Source of the DNA: Govania unica
Lineage (GTDB): Bacteria > Pseudomonadota > Alphaproteobacteria > Sphingomonadales > Govanellaceae
Direction of reading: 5' to 3'
Assembly (NCBI RefSeq): GCF_027920805.1
Contig: NZ_JANWOI010000003.1
Span: 62,001 to 126,000 of the forward strand
DNA length: 64,000 bases
Shown: positions 30,655 to 39,840 of the stretch, piece by piece
How the letters are laid out: each line of letters starts with the position of its first letter
Position numbering within the stretch: position 1 is the first letter of the stretch
Position numbers and translations under genes: made by a program
The notes under the pieces: generated by a model
Database searches by the model: none
What the model saw: the letters and a program-made list of their open reading frames with translations, nothing else
Told to the model about the DNA's origin: nothing

Positions 30655-31794
30655 ATGGACGGCAGGATCAGGCAGAAACAGCAGACTTCGGGGAGAGGCC
30701 ATTTGTACGGATTTCGCGACGAGCTTGTTAGCATTCGCGCCCGCTGTATGCGCAGCATCTATCGCAATGAGGCTGAGACCCCGCGTGAGGTGCTGCGGCG
30801 GCTGGCCGCGCTGCCCGAGGCGCTGGAGGCGCCGGATTCTTACGGCATGGGGGTGCTGGTGCAGCGGCTTGAGGCTGAGGTGGCGGCGCTGCTTGGTAAG
30901 GAAGCTGCGGTTTTCATGACCAAGGGGGTGGCGGCGCAGCAGATTGCGCTGCGTCTTTGGGTCGAGCAGTCCGGCCGGGCGGTTGTGGCGCTGCACCCGC
31001 GCAGTCATTTCCGGCTGGATGAGAGGGAGCCGTTGACGCGTCTTCACCCCATCATCGAAGCCCCGATCGGGCGCGATTACGAGCCCTTCACGCTCGCGGA
31101 TCTGGAGGCGCTTCATGAGCGGCCGGGGGCGGTGACGGTGGAGCTGCCGTTGCGCCGTGCTGGCTATAAGCTGCCGAGTTTTGAGGCGCTCGCGGCTATG
31201 TCCGCCTGGTGCCGCCGCAAGGAAGTGCCGCTCCATTTCGATGGCGCCCGGTTGTGGGAAAGCGCCCCCTATTACGGGCGCAGTCTGGCTGAAATTTCGG
31301 CACTGGCCGATAGTGTTTATGTGTCGCTTTATAAAGGGCTTGGGGGATTGGGTGGCTGCGTGCTGGCCGGATCGCAGGGCTTTATTGATGCAGCGCGGGT
31401 CTGGCAGACCCGGATGGGGGCGGTTCTGCCGACGGCTTTTCCTCTGGTGCTGGCGGGGCTCGACGGGCTTCAGCGCTATCTTCCGGAGATGCCGGGTTAT
31501 GTTGCGCGGGCGCGGGAGATCGCTTTGGCGCTCACCGCGATTCCGGGCGTGCGCGTTGCGCCTGAGCCGCCGCAAACCAACGGGTTTCATGTGTTTCTGC
31601 CGGGGCAGGCGGCGGAGCTTGAAAAGCGTCATGCGCAGCTCGCGGCGGACAGCGGGGTGTGGTTTTTCCAGACCTTCGCACCGACCCAGGTGCCGGGCGT
31701 GACCATGGTGGAAATCGAAGTGTTGTCAGCCGCCGCAGTGGTCGAGACCTCCGAGATCGTGGCCGCCGTCAGGACACTGATCGCGTCCTCATGA
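30655..31794 (+). CDS. Threonine aldolase / beta-eliminating lyase-family PLP enzyme
   Basis: 379 aa from the ATG at 30655, preceded by GGAAGGGGATAAGG; a longer frame from 30619 is less likely. PLP fold type I: substrate-face EAPDSYGMG and EAAVFMTKGVAAQQIAL, then PLHFDGARLWESAPYYG carrying the cofactor Asp, and the Schiff-base lysine in VYVSLYKGLGGLGG. This matches low-specificity threonine aldolases, which split L-threonine into glycine and acetaldehyde; the family also includes tryptophanase-type lyases. Monocistronic, downstream of the repeat array. Confidence 0.85.
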   Translation: MDGRIRQKQQTSGRGHLYGFRDELVSIRARCMRSIYRNEAETPREVLRRLAALPEALEAPDSYGMGVLVQRLEAEVAALLGKEAAVFMTKGVAAQQIALRLWVEQSGRAVVALHPRSHFRLDEREPLTRLHPIIEAPIGRDYEPFTLADLEALHERPGAVTVELPLRRAGYKLPSFEALAAMSAWCRRKEVPLHFDGARLWESAPYYGRSLAEISALADSVYVSLYKGLGGLGGCVLAGSQGFIDAARVWQTRMGAVLPTAFPLVLAGLDGLQRYLPEMPGYVARAREIALALTAIPGVRVAPEPPQTNGFHVFLPGQAAELEKRHAQLAADSGVWFFQTFAPTQVPGVTMVEIEVLSAAAVVETSEIVAAVRTLIASS

Positions 31795-31879
31795 AGGATC
31801 GGCGGTCCGGGGGAAAGCCCTGTATTTCAAGAGATTATGATTTTTTGGCCAAGAAATATCAAGGCTCGCGGGAAAACGC

Positions 31880-31908
31880 TTGACGCTCGCGGTGAGAGCC
31901 TTTAGATC
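31880..31908 (+). promoter_or_regulatory. Putative promoter of tRNA-Glu
   Basis: TTGACG (31880-31885), 17-bp spacer, TAGATC (31903-31908), giving a start about 15-18 nt before the tRNA 5' end. Confidence 0.5.
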
Positions 31909-31932
31909 ATGGCCCACACTGCCAAGGTCCTC

Positions 31933-32008
31933 GTCCCCATCGTCTAGAGGCCTAGGACACCGCCCTTTCACGGCGGTAACCGGGGTTCGAATCCCCGTGG
32001 GGACGCCA
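31933..32008 (+). tRNA. tRNA-Glu (anticodon UUC), CCA encoded
   Basis: Cloverleaf with acceptor stem GTCCCCA / TGGGGAC, discriminator G at 32005 and an encoded CCA (32006-32008). Anticodon stem CCGCC / GGCGG encloses loop CTTTCAC with anticodon TTC at 31967-31969. The T-arm reads CCGGGGTTCGAATCCCCG. It decodes GAA and GAG glutamate codons. Confidence 0.96.
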
Positions 32009-32028
32009 AGCCTTTTTTAAGGCTTGGC
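32005..32028 (+). terminator. Hairpin overlapping the tRNA 3' end
   Basis: GCCAAGCCTT / AAGGCTTGGC with TTTT loop, a perfect 10-bp stem that includes the discriminator and CCA of tRNA-Glu. No T-run follows, so it may be a 3' processing or attenuation structure rather than a normal terminator. The next 200 bp (32029-32236) show nothing else recognisable. Confidence 0.4.
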
Positions 32029-32236
32029 TAAAGAACGGACTGAAAGCTGGAAGGTATTTTCCAGCAATTTTCCTTGATCCTTATGTTTGAATTTTGTCCT
32101 GTGCCTCCCCGAGGAACGCGCAGCATGTCCAACTGGTTGGTCATGCGCGAACGGCGCGTGCAGCTACAGACGCGTCAGGACTTTGACCGATATGGGGCAA
32201 AGTTCTCTGAGGCTTGGATCAGGTTTGCGCCTTTGT

Positions 32237-35047
32237 TTACCGCTTGCCGACGAAGACGCCATTTGCCACAAGACTGCGCGTGGCGTCGGCGGGGTCTGCG
32301 AAGGTATAATTCCATGTTCCGGCAACCTCCGGCGGCGTTGGTGCAGACGGTCCGTAAAACTGGCCACTGAAGTTGGAGCTTGCATAGTGCGCGACGCTTT
32401 TGGGAATCTCACCGTAAAATCCGCTACTCGAAATCGAGCCTGTTCCGGCGATAGAGGGCAGGGCTTCTGGCGTCGTACCGCCGTTGCGTCGGAGTTCCAG
32501 ATTGGTGAGGCTGAGAGAAACATTGGTCGAGGCAAAATCCACGGCCAGCTTTGATTGGCCGTTAACTGTCCCGTATCCGCCCGTCTGGGTAATAGGCCCG
32601 TTAACTGCAAGTGCAATCGCGAGCGCCGGGCCAGTGTATGTGGCAGTGCCTGTTTGCGGAAGCGACCCTGTTTCCGTCGTTGGTGTGCCATATACGAAAG
32701 CGCCTCCACGTGCGAAGCCGGTAGGCTCCTCCATTGCCCATATTCCGAAGCCGGCGTAATCGAGCCCATATTGATCGGAATCAGGACGCGACAGGGCGAT
32801 CATGATATCCCCGCGCGTAGAGGAGTGAGACTTCATGACAGCAAGACTGGCGTTCGAAGCTGCAGAGGCGAGATCGCCAGTTGTGATCTCCAATGAAGTA
32901 TACTGAGCATCAAGCAATCCATCGGTGCTCGCAAGCAAGCGCATGCCGCCGCTAAGCGTTGCCTCGAAAAGCTGCAGGCTATGTCCCGTAGTCGTGGGAT
33001 GGGGAGGGGATAGGTGAAAGCCTGTTTTGACTTCGCTGCTGGAATCGACGCTCTTTGCGAATGCAAGAATATCGGCATTGCGTGCGCCAGTTGTACTTGC
33101 GGTTGCGGCAAGAAGTGAATCACCAAGTCCGGATATAGTTCCGCTCGTAAGCTTCGGCGTCTCTCCGGTCAAAGTAAGGTCGGTCTCCGTCGTACCAAAC
33201 ACACCTGCGGCGACGAGGCGCGCTGGATCGTAGGTCGGAACGTCGAGTAAGGGAAAATCATAGGCAAAAACCCCAGCGACCTGTCTTCCTTTGCTTGAAT
33301 CATATACTCGGCCAGAGAGGGTCATGCCGGGGGTGGTTGAAAAGCTGTTCAGTGAGCCATTGAACGTCGCGCCCATAGTGAACGACTTGTGGTAAGCCGG
33401 ATCGACTAAACTTAATAAATAAGCTGGCAATTCATAGCCACTGAAGATGGATTGAACGGCACCGGACGCGAAATTGATTTGGAGCGTTACATCGGCTTCG
33501 AAATTGGTTAGCGGCGGCGTGGGGAAAGCGCCGTTCTCAAGGGGGTAGGGGAAACTGAGTTGTCCACTTGCAACCCCTTTATAGATGGCGAGGCCGGTGA
33601 TGGGCAGGCTCGCGGCATTGAGTTGTTGGCCCTTGGTGAAATATGTCACGTCGAAATTGCCGACCGAAAGCTGGCTGTTGCCGGGGACATTGAACAGCGA
33701 GGTCGCATTGCCGAATCTTACATTCTCCATCCCGAAACGGTCGGCAGTTTCCGTATCCAAAGAAATGAAGATACGTTCTGTCCCGATGGTGTAGCTATCT
33801 GCTGGGACCGTAGTTTCATAGGTGAGGACATCTGCGTTGGAGAGGTCGCGACGATATGACGCCGCCGCGAGGATGGTGGGGAAGGTGCCATGGGGATTGT
33901 GTCCCAGGTTGCTTCCAAGCTGCCAAAAATAGGCGAGAGATTCGGTCGGGGCGGTGGTGGGGGCAGTACCGCTTCCATAAATGCGGTGAAGATCTTCAAG
34001 ACGCAGGATTCTTGTAGAGATGCCCGGGAAGTCCCAGGGGTCGGCACTCCCCCCTTGCTTTGCTGCAAAAGCTGCGGAAAGCGACAGCTGTTTATAGTTG
34101 AAGGTGAGGACGCCCCCCACTTCCGGTGGGCCATCTGCATTGGAGGGGCCAAAGAAACCGCCGTCGACCTGGCCGACGAGGTCCATATAATTGGGGTTCA
34201 ACCCCGCGAATCTCGCAGCCCCACTGAACGATCCGTACTGGCGGTTGAGGGATGTCGTAAACATGATATCCGGCAGGGTCGTACTGCGATTGCCCAGCAT
34301 GCTTTCGTAGCGGAGTTCGCCCAGAATATCGGATCGGTTTTGTCCGCCAAAATAGCCGGAAACCGAGTTCTCCGCGAAATTGACCTTGATCTCGGCAGGA
34401 CCACGGAGAGAGCCGAAGTCGCCGTCCCCGGCAATGACGCTGCCGACGATGCCACCGAGGAAGACTGCGGAGCCGCTTTTAGGAAGGTCCGCAGCTGTCG
34501 TCGGGAAGCCGAACACCACGGCACCAATTGCTGCGTCTCCGGTCAGGGGCGATCGAATGTCTTTCTTGTCTGCGACCAGAAGGAGTGCTGTGTAATCCAG
34601 TCCGGAGTTGCCGGAGTAGGGATCAAGCAGGGCATATTCCGCGTCCGACGTGGCATAAATTTTAAAATCCGCGGTCGAACGGCCGGGAACAAGGTTATCT
34701 TTGGTGAAGAAGTCACGCGCAGGCCCCCATCCCGACATGGTGTAGCTGCCGGTATCGTGATCATATTTTAACCCGAGGGGAGAGCGGCGGTCGTATATGG
34801 CTGGCGGATAAGTCAGGCCGTCTCCTATAAAGAAACCTAGGAAACCGCCTATTGTCCCGAGAAAACTATGGTTGGCGTTGAGGGCTGAAAAGCGGGCCGG
34901 CTGGGCCACGGCCGGCGGCTGGGGCACAGGCGTAATCGGTGTGGACATGCCGCCTCCACCCCCGCCGCATGCGCTGAGCAGGCTGGCTAGCGCCACAAAA
35001 TATATGACCGTGCCGTGACGGTATCTGAATTTGCCGTAGCGGCACAT
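32237..35047 (-). CDS. Large tri-lobed TbpB-like surface lipoprotein, predicted Slam substrate
   Basis: 936 aa. Lipoprotein signal with lipobox LSAC, Cys27, followed by a poly-Gly and Pro-rich tether (28-50). Three consecutive handle-plus-barrel lobes of the transferrin-binding-protein B type can be traced: lobe 1 about 52-332 (FGFPTTAADLPKSG, then GGFFGPSNADGPPEVGG at 297-312), lobe 2 about 370-620 (LPITGLAIYKG, then VAGVFAYDF), lobe 3 about 630-936 (FVYGTPTTETGSLPQTGTATY at 784-804, then GQFYGPSAPTPPEVAGTW at 895-912, ending NGVFVGKR). Known TbpB has two lobes. It follows the Slam-type gene by 136 bp on the same strand and is presumably exposed on the cell surface by it. Ligand unknown. Confidence 0.82.
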   Translation of the reverse strand: MCRYGKFRYRHGTVIYFVALASLLSACGGGGGGMSTPITPVPQPPAVAQPARFSALNANHSFLGTIGGFLGFFIGDGLTYPPAIYDRRSPLGLKYDHDTGSYTMSGWGPARDFFTKDNLVPGRSTADFKIYATSDAEYALLDPYSGNSGLDYTALLLVADKKDIRSPLTGDAAIGAVVFGFPTTAADLPKSGSAVFLGGIVGSVIAGDGDFGSLRGPAEIKVNFAENSVSGYFGGQNRSDILGELRYESMLGNRSTTLPDIMFTTSLNRQYGSFSGAARFAGLNPNYMDLVGQVDGGFFGPSNADGPPEVGGVLTFNYKQLSLSAAFAAKQGGSADPWDFPGISTRILRLEDLHRIYGSGTAPTTAPTESLAYFWQLGSNLGHNPHGTFPTILAAASYRRDLSNADVLTYETTVPADSYTIGTERIFISLDTETADRFGMENVRFGNATSLFNVPGNSQLSVGNFDVTYFTKGQQLNAASLPITGLAIYKGVASGQLSFPYPLENGAFPTPPLTNFEADVTLQINFASGAVQSIFSGYELPAYLLSLVDPAYHKSFTMGATFNGSLNSFSTTPGMTLSGRVYDSSKGRQVAGVFAYDFPLLDVPTYDPARLVAAGVFGTTETDLTLTGETPKLTSGTISGLGDSLLAATASTTGARNADILAFAKSVDSSSEVKTGFHLSPPHPTTTGHSLQLFEATLSGGMRLLASTDGLLDAQYTSLEITTGDLASAASNASLAVMKSHSSTRGDIMIALSRPDSDQYGLDYAGFGIWAMEEPTGFARGGAFVYGTPTTETGSLPQTGTATYTGPALAIALAVNGPITQTGGYGTVNGQSKLAVDFASTNVSLSLTNLELRRNGGTTPEALPSIAGTGSISSSGFYGEIPKSVAHYASSNFSGQFYGPSAPTPPEVAGTWNYTFADPADATRSLVANGVFVGKR

Positions 35048-35183
35048 GTTTCGTCCCCGAAGTTTATAACTCGATGGTCTTATGCAGCACTGTAACTTTC
35101 ATAAAAAATCTATCATAGAGAGAGTATGAGTGAAGTCTTATTTGGACTTTTTCTTCCCTATGAAGGGTGGACATAGGCGGTTC

Positions 35184-36518
35184 TCAGAAAATTCGGGTGA
35201 AGTTTATCGTCACGCGGTGGCGGTCGTAGTCATAAAAGTTAATATTCGACATGCCTTCGTAATAATTATATTCGATGACGGGAATGAAGCCGCCGATGTC
35301 CAGTTTTCTGTTGGAAATGGTGGTGCCGAGACGTAACGCCCAATCCTCGCGCCGCGCGCCATGCAGCCAATCAATATCTTTGAACTTGCGGTAGGAAAGT
35401 TCTCCGGAAAGCTCGGATGTGAAGCCGAACGGAAGTTCGCGCCGGTAGGAAAGACCGCCGCGATAGCGCAGGCTTGAGAGGGAGTCGACTTCGGTCATCT
35501 CCTCGACAAGGCCGACGAAACCTTGAAGGAGGCTGATCTGCGATAAGAGGTAGCTCGCCTGGATGGTGGCGGAAACGAGCCAGCCGTCGCGTGCATTGTC
35601 ACGCTGGAAATCTACAACCTGTGTGTCGAGGATGCTGCTGAGATAAAGACGGTCGGTCATCTTGTGGCGAAGGTTAAGCCGGGCGCCGTAGGATTTATAA
35701 AAGGCGCGGCCGCCATAGCGATTGTAAGAACCAACGGCAGAGACGAGAAGCTCGGTATTCGGCGCGAGGATGAAGCGGGGCCCCGCACCGGCCTGGGTCA
35801 TCGTATAGTCGAAGGTCGAGCCCTTATTGTACTCGGTATGCTGTAATCCCCCGCTGAGTTCGAAAGAGCTGCCGACCGGCGACGGAAAACGATAGCTCCC
35901 CGAGATATCGGCTGTGAGACCCAATCCCGGAGACTTGCGGGCGTCCTCCAACAGTTCGAAGGGGAGGCCTAACAAGAGGGCCTCATGATCGCTTGTGGCT
36001 GAGTTGATGTTGGTATCCTGAGCAAGGCCAACCGAGAAATTGAATGTCCAGGCTTTGTTATGCCGGATGGCGTCGATGTAGCGTTCGATATTGCGGGCTA
36101 CGGTTGGCGGGAGGTCGCGGTTTGCAAGCACAATCTCGAATTGCTTGCGTGCGTTCACATAGTCCTTGAGTTCGAAAAAGCTGCGTGCGAGCTCCAGCCG
36201 GACGCGCAGGATTTCGGGGTGGTCGGCAAGGATAAGGCGATAAATGCGGGCAGCCTTGCGCCAGTTGTTTTCTCGGCCATGCATCTCGGCTTCGAGGAAG
36301 GCGATCTGGATCTGGTCGACGTCCCCCTGTCGGAGACGGGAGAGTAGCTCTCGCGCTTCCTTGTGATGACCGGCAAGGATAAGTTGCCTTATCTTATCGA
36401 GGCTGGAGGTCGGTGCGAAGTCGAGCCGGGCACCTTGAGAGGCAGCGGAGGAGGGTGTCTCCATCGCTGCCGCAGGGATGCAGCCGGTTAATGCGGTTAC
36501 GAGGAATACTGCATACAT
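35184..36518 (-). CDS. Slam-type surface lipoprotein assembly modulator (DUF560)
   Basis: 444 aa. Short N-terminal signal with a lipobox-like LTGC (Cys13), then TPR-like helical repeats (about 38-150: AGHHKEARELLSRL, NNWRKAARIYRLILADHP, KDYVNARKQFEIVL), then an outer-membrane barrel beginning with the family-typical AWTFNFSVGLAQDTNINSAT (156-175) and ending in an aromatic terminus (NFTRIF). This TPR-plus-barrel plan is that of Slam proteins, which move lipoproteins with TbpB-like barrels to the cell surface. It is upstream of exactly such a lipoprotein on the same strand. The ATG is fixed by an in-frame stop just before it. Confidence 0.85.
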   Translation of the reverse strand: MYAVFLVTALTGCIPAAAMETPSSAASQGARLDFAPTSSLDKIRQLILAGHHKEARELLSRLRQGDVDQIQIAFLEAEMHGRENNWRKAARIYRLILADHPEILRVRLELARSFFELKDYVNARKQFEIVLANRDLPPTVARNIERYIDAIRHNKAWTFNFSVGLAQDTNINSATSDHEALLLGLPFELLEDARKSPGLGLTADISGSYRFPSPVGSSFELSGGLQHTEYNKGSTFDYTMTQAGAGPRFILAPNTELLVSAVGSYNRYGGRAFYKSYGARLNLRHKMTDRLYLSSILDTQVVDFQRDNARDGWLVSATIQASYLLSQISLLQGFVGLVEEMTEVDSLSSLRYRGGLSYRRELPFGFTSELSGELSYRKFKDIDWLHGARREDWALRLGTTISNRKLDIGGFIPVIEYNYYEGMSNINFYDYDRHRVTINFTRIF

Positions 36519-36629
36519 GCGTCACCGATAGACTAAATTCGCGTGTTAAAATGAATTTTATGTATATGTAATAAGTTTCATGCAAGTAAAGCGCGAATGC
36601 GGCATGGTCCCGTTGTGTCGCTCGGCAGT

Positions 36630-36647
36630 TATAATCGATTGATTATA
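36630..36647. promoter_or_regulatory. Inverted repeat TATAATC-N4-GATTATA, operator candidate
   Basis: Exact 7-bp arms in the 240-bp divergent region between the Slam gene and the M20 peptidase. The arm TATAATC itself resembles a -10 element on each strand, so a bound protein would block both. The regulator is unknown. Confidence 0.4.
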
Positions 36648-36758
36648 GCGGGCCCATTTTGGGGCGATGGCAAGCATTTGTGATTTTCCATCAAATCCAT
36701 GCGCGGTTGGCCGATCTTGCGGTATTCTGGTGGCACAAATTCATCATGCCGGGGGGCC

Positions 36759-38114
36759 ATGGCTTTGAGAGCGACATGTTTCGCAGCTGCTGTTTGGACG
36801 GGTTTCATGGTTTGCGGGGCTGGCGTTGCGGCCGAGCAGTTGTCGGTCCCCGAGGTGGCGATTGCCGCGCGGGTGGATGACGGCTTCGAGGGGCAGGTCA
36901 CTTTCCTTGAAAAAATCGTCAATATGAACAGTGACACCATGAACTTTGCGGGCGTGCATGCGGTCGGGGCTGTGTTTCTGGCCGAGTTGCAGGCGCTTGG
37001 GTTTGAGGCGCGCTGGGAGTCTATGAGTGACCAGACCGGCCGCGCCGGTCATGTGATCGCAACCCGCAACAGCAAATCCGGCAAGTCCGGAGTGAGCATT
37101 CTGGCCATCGGCCATCTCGATACCATTCATCCGGCGACGAGTGCGTTCACAAGGTTCAGCCGCATCGAGGACCGGGCCACCGGGCCGGGCATTGCCGATA
37201 TGAAAAGCGGCGATGCGGTGCTGCTTTATGCCCTGAAGGCGCTTGCGGCTGAAGGCGCTCTGAACGCCGCGCGCATCACCGTGATCCTGACCGGCGACGA
37301 GGAAATGCCGGGATCAGGCGTCATGATCTCGCGCAGATCGATGATCGAGGCGGCGAAGAAAGCCGACGTGGTGCTGAGTTTCGAGACTGGTGAATTGGGG
37401 GTGGCGGTGACGTCGCGGCGCGGCTTTGCTGCCTGGACGCTTCAGGTCAGTGGCCAGCGGGCGCATTCGAGCCAGATTTTCAGCGACAGCGTGGGAGCCG
37501 GGGCCATCTTTGGCATCTCGCGCATTCTCGATCGGTTTTACGAGGACCTGCGCGGGGAACCGTTGCTGACCTTCAATCCCGGCGTTTTGTCTGGTGGCAC
37601 CAATGTGGATTTTGACAGCGAGGCCTCGATGGGCAAGGCCTTCGGCAAGGCCAATGTGGTGGCGCAGTCGGCGACAACGGAAGGGGAACTTCGCTTCATC
37701 GATCAAAAACAGTTCGACCGTGCCAGCACCCGCATGAAGACATTGGCGGCGGACGTTTTGCCGGGCACCAAGGCAAGCCTTGAAATTCGCGACGGCTATC
37801 CGGCCATGCCGGCGACGGCCGGAAATCAGAGATTGCTTGAGGCCTTGAGCGGCATCAATCAGGCGCTCGGCGGTGGGGCATTGCGGGCGAACGATCCACT
37901 CACGCGGGGGGCCGGTGACATCTCGTTTGCCGCGCCTTATGCACGGGCGGCGCTTGATGGTCTGGGCGCTGTGGGCGGCGGGGCGCATACGGATGAGGAA
38001 TGGCTTGACCTCAAGGACTTCCGCGCCGCGACGAAACGCGCAGCCATTTTGCTTTATCGTCTCAGCCAGCAGAATGCGCGCGATATGATCGAGACCGCGC
38101 CGCATATCCATTGA
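36759..38114 (+). CDS. M20-family secreted metallopeptidase (glutamate carboxypeptidase-like)
   Basis: 451 aa from ATG 36759, the start that gives a clean signal peptide ending near GVAAEQ. Dizinc site residues: H119 and D121 in AIGHLDTIHP, bridging D147 in GIADMKSGD, catalytic E181-E182 in LTGDEEMPGSG, and a late His in GGGAHTDEEWLD. A dimerisation insert (about 200-310) separates the catalytic halves. It removes C-terminal or dipeptide residues, probably in the periplasm. Divergent from the Slam gene. Confidence 0.9.
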   Translation: MALRATCFAAAVWTGFMVCGAGVAAEQLSVPEVAIAARVDDGFEGQVTFLEKIVNMNSDTMNFAGVHAVGAVFLAELQALGFEARWESMSDQTGRAGHVIATRNSKSGKSGVSILAIGHLDTIHPATSAFTRFSRIEDRATGPGIADMKSGDAVLLYALKALAAEGALNAARITVILTGDEEMPGSGVMISRRSMIEAAKKADVVLSFETGELGVAVTSRRGFAAWTLQVSGQRAHSSQIFSDSVGAGAIFGISRILDRFYEDLRGEPLLTFNPGVLSGGTNVDFDSEASMGKAFGKANVVAQSATTEGELRFIDQKQFDRASTRMKTLAADVLPGTKASLEIRDGYPAMPATAGNQRLLEALSGINQALGGGALRANDPLTRGAGDISFAAPYARAALDGLGAVGGGAHTDEEWLDLKDFRAATKRAAILLYRLSQQNARDMIETAPHIH

Positions 38115-38196
38115 TTGACCACGCCGATGATGGGTCGCGTTGCTTCTGCAGTCTCCGACTGGAGGCCGGGCACTGTAATTTGCAGTCCGGTTTCAG

Positions 38197-39216
38197 TCAG
38201 GCGACTTTGACGACCAGTTTCCCGAAATTTTTGCCATGCAGCATCCCCATGAAGGCGCGCGGGGCATTTTCGAGTCCGTCGACCACATCTTCGCGGTATT
38301 TGACGCGGCCGTCACGGATCCATCCGCTCATGTCGCGGAGGAAGGCGGGCTGCTGGTCGGCGAAGTCAAAGACAAGGAAGCCGCGAAAGGTCAGCCGTTT
38401 GGTTAGGGTGTCGCGCAGCAAAACAGGGATATGATCAGGACCGGCGGGCAGCTCCGTCATATTGTAATTGGCGATCAGGCCGCAGACTGGCACGCGCGCG
38501 AACATGTTCAGCAAGGGCATCACAGCGGCAAACACCGCGCCGCCGACATTTTCGAAATAAATATCGATGCCGTCAGGGCAGGCGGCTTTGAGCTGTTGGG
38601 CGAAATCGGCGGCGCGGTGATCGACACAGGCGTCAAAACCGAGCTCGCCGGTCACATAGGCGCATTTTTCAGGTCCACCGGCGATGCCGACAACCCGGCA
38701 ACCCTTGATCCTGGCGATCTGCCCGACGGCCGAGCCGACAGCGCCCGAGGCGGCGGCGACCACCACCGTCTCCCCGGCTTTGGGCTGACCGATATTGAGC
38801 AATCCCACATAAGCCGTCATGCCCGGCATGCCGAGGACGCCCACAGCGGTCGAGATCGGGGCGAGGGTCGGGTCGACCTTTTGAAAGCCGACACCGTCGC
38901 TTAAACTGTAATCCTGCCAGCCGCTGTAGCCCTGGACGATATCGCCCGTGGCGAAGCCGGTGAGGTTCGAGCTTACCACCTCGCTCACCGCGCCGCCGAT
39001 CATGACATCGCCGACCTCAACCGGGTCGGAGTAGGATTTGGCGTCGGACATGCGACCCCGCATATAGGGATCAAGCGACAGCCACAGGGTGCGCAACAGC
39101 ATCTGTCCCGGGCCGGGGGTTGGAATCTCCGCCGTGACCAGGGAGAAATTGCTGTCGGTGGGTTCGCCATGCGGGCGCGCCGCCAGCAGGATGCGACGGT
39201 TTTGGGTCTTGGTCAT
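38197..39216 (-). CDS. NADP-dependent MDR-family oxidoreductase (prostaglandin/leukotriene reductase-like)
   Basis: 339 aa. N-terminal catalytic fold with LWLSLDPYMRGRMSD; Rossmann fold with the nucleotide motif VVAAASGAVGSAVGQIARIKGCRVVGIAGG (about 150-180) and the family segment DIYFENVGGAVFAAVMPLLN. No structural or catalytic zinc cysteines, as expected for the zinc-free alkenal/one reductases and CurA-like enzymes that reduce activated C=C bonds with NADPH. Cytosolic. It lies 18 bp downstream of nothing on its strand except the secreted unknown 39235-39840, with which it may be cotranscribed. Confidence 0.9.
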   Translation of the reverse strand: MTKTQNRRILLAARPHGEPTDSNFSLVTAEIPTPGPGQMLLRTLWLSLDPYMRGRMSDAKSYSDPVEVGDVMIGGAVSEVVSSNLTGFATGDIVQGYSGWQDYSLSDGVGFQKVDPTLAPISTAVGVLGMPGMTAYVGLLNIGQPKAGETVVVAAASGAVGSAVGQIARIKGCRVVGIAGGPEKCAYVTGELGFDACVDHRAADFAQQLKAACPDGIDIYFENVGGAVFAAVMPLLNMFARVPVCGLIANYNMTELPAGPDHIPVLLRDTLTKRLTFRGFLVFDFADQQPAFLRDMSGWIRDGRVKYREDVVDGLENAPRAFMGMLHGKNFGKLVVKVA

Positions 39217-39234
39217 GATAGTCTCCCGGATGGT

Positions 39235-39840
39235 CTAATCCAAGTTCAGGGTGCCGGACTTGCCGAGAAGGGTAAGGGCTTTGACGGCCATGGCCGAGCC
39301 CTGTTCGGCCAGATTGCGGAAATCACGGGACGCGGTACCGTTCGCGCTCCAGATCGGTGGCTTGCCACGCTTATAGAGCGTCATGTCCATGTCGATGCTG
39401 GCCCCGTTCTGCCCGGGGCGCCGTTTCTTGCTGTCGGGCATGTTGGGGCTCAGTTCACGGTTCGGCGACAGGGTGGTGAGGGGATCATTTTGCCGGGCCA
39501 CGTCGCGGTTTTCCGCTTCGGCATGCAGGCTGCGGTCGATGCCGGTGGTGTTGGCCGAGGCGTTGATATTGACTTCAAGCACCATTTCGCCGTCATCGAC
39601 TACTGCAATGCCTTGTTTTATAAGGGCTTGCTTGATGTTCCGGGCGATGGACTGGCTCTCGCTGCTGTCATCCATCATATCGACGACGACGCTAAGCGGC
39701 CGCTCATAGCCTTCAAGCAGATTGGCCGATACCAGGCCAGCGGCCGAAGCCGGGGCGGGCAGCTGAGAGACGCTAAAGGCACTGGCCAAAAGGATTATGT
39801 GGCGAAATTTCAGAAAGGCCGAAGCTCGGGCGGCAGGCAT
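39235..39840 (-). CDS. Secreted protein of unknown function
   Basis: 201 aa with an N-terminal signal peptide (LLASAFSVSQLPAPASA, cleavage near residue 33). The mature part starts with strand-helix elements LSVVVDMMDDSSESQSIARNIKQALIKQGIAVVDDGEMVLEVNI, reminiscent of YajG or CsgG-like periplasmic folds, and ends with SRDFRNLAEQGSAMAVKALTLLGKS. The middle is hydrophilic. No family firmly recognised. Predicted periplasmic or outer-membrane associated. Ends 18 bp before the MDR reductase start on the same strand. Confidence 0.65.
   Translation of the reverse strand: MPAARASAFLKFRHIILLASAFSVSQLPAPASAAGLVSANLLEGYERPLSVVVDMMDDSSESQSIARNIKQALIKQGIAVVDDGEMVLEVNINASANTTGIDRSLHAEAENRDVARQNDPLTTLSPNRELSPNMPDSKKRRPGQNGASIDMDMTLYKRGKPPIWSANGTASRDFRNLAEQGSAMAVKALTLLGKSGTLNLD

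Noticed and set aside
31791-31883. 30-codon ORF overlapping the threonine aldolase stop (ATGA)
   Set aside because: Very short, polar, without features of a known small-protein class; promoter of tRNA-Glu begins at its end.
31933-36518. Genomic island integrated at tRNA-Glu
   Set aside because: No integrase, and I see no second copy of the tRNA 3' end downstream that would mark an attachment site, although the neighbouring genes look accessory.
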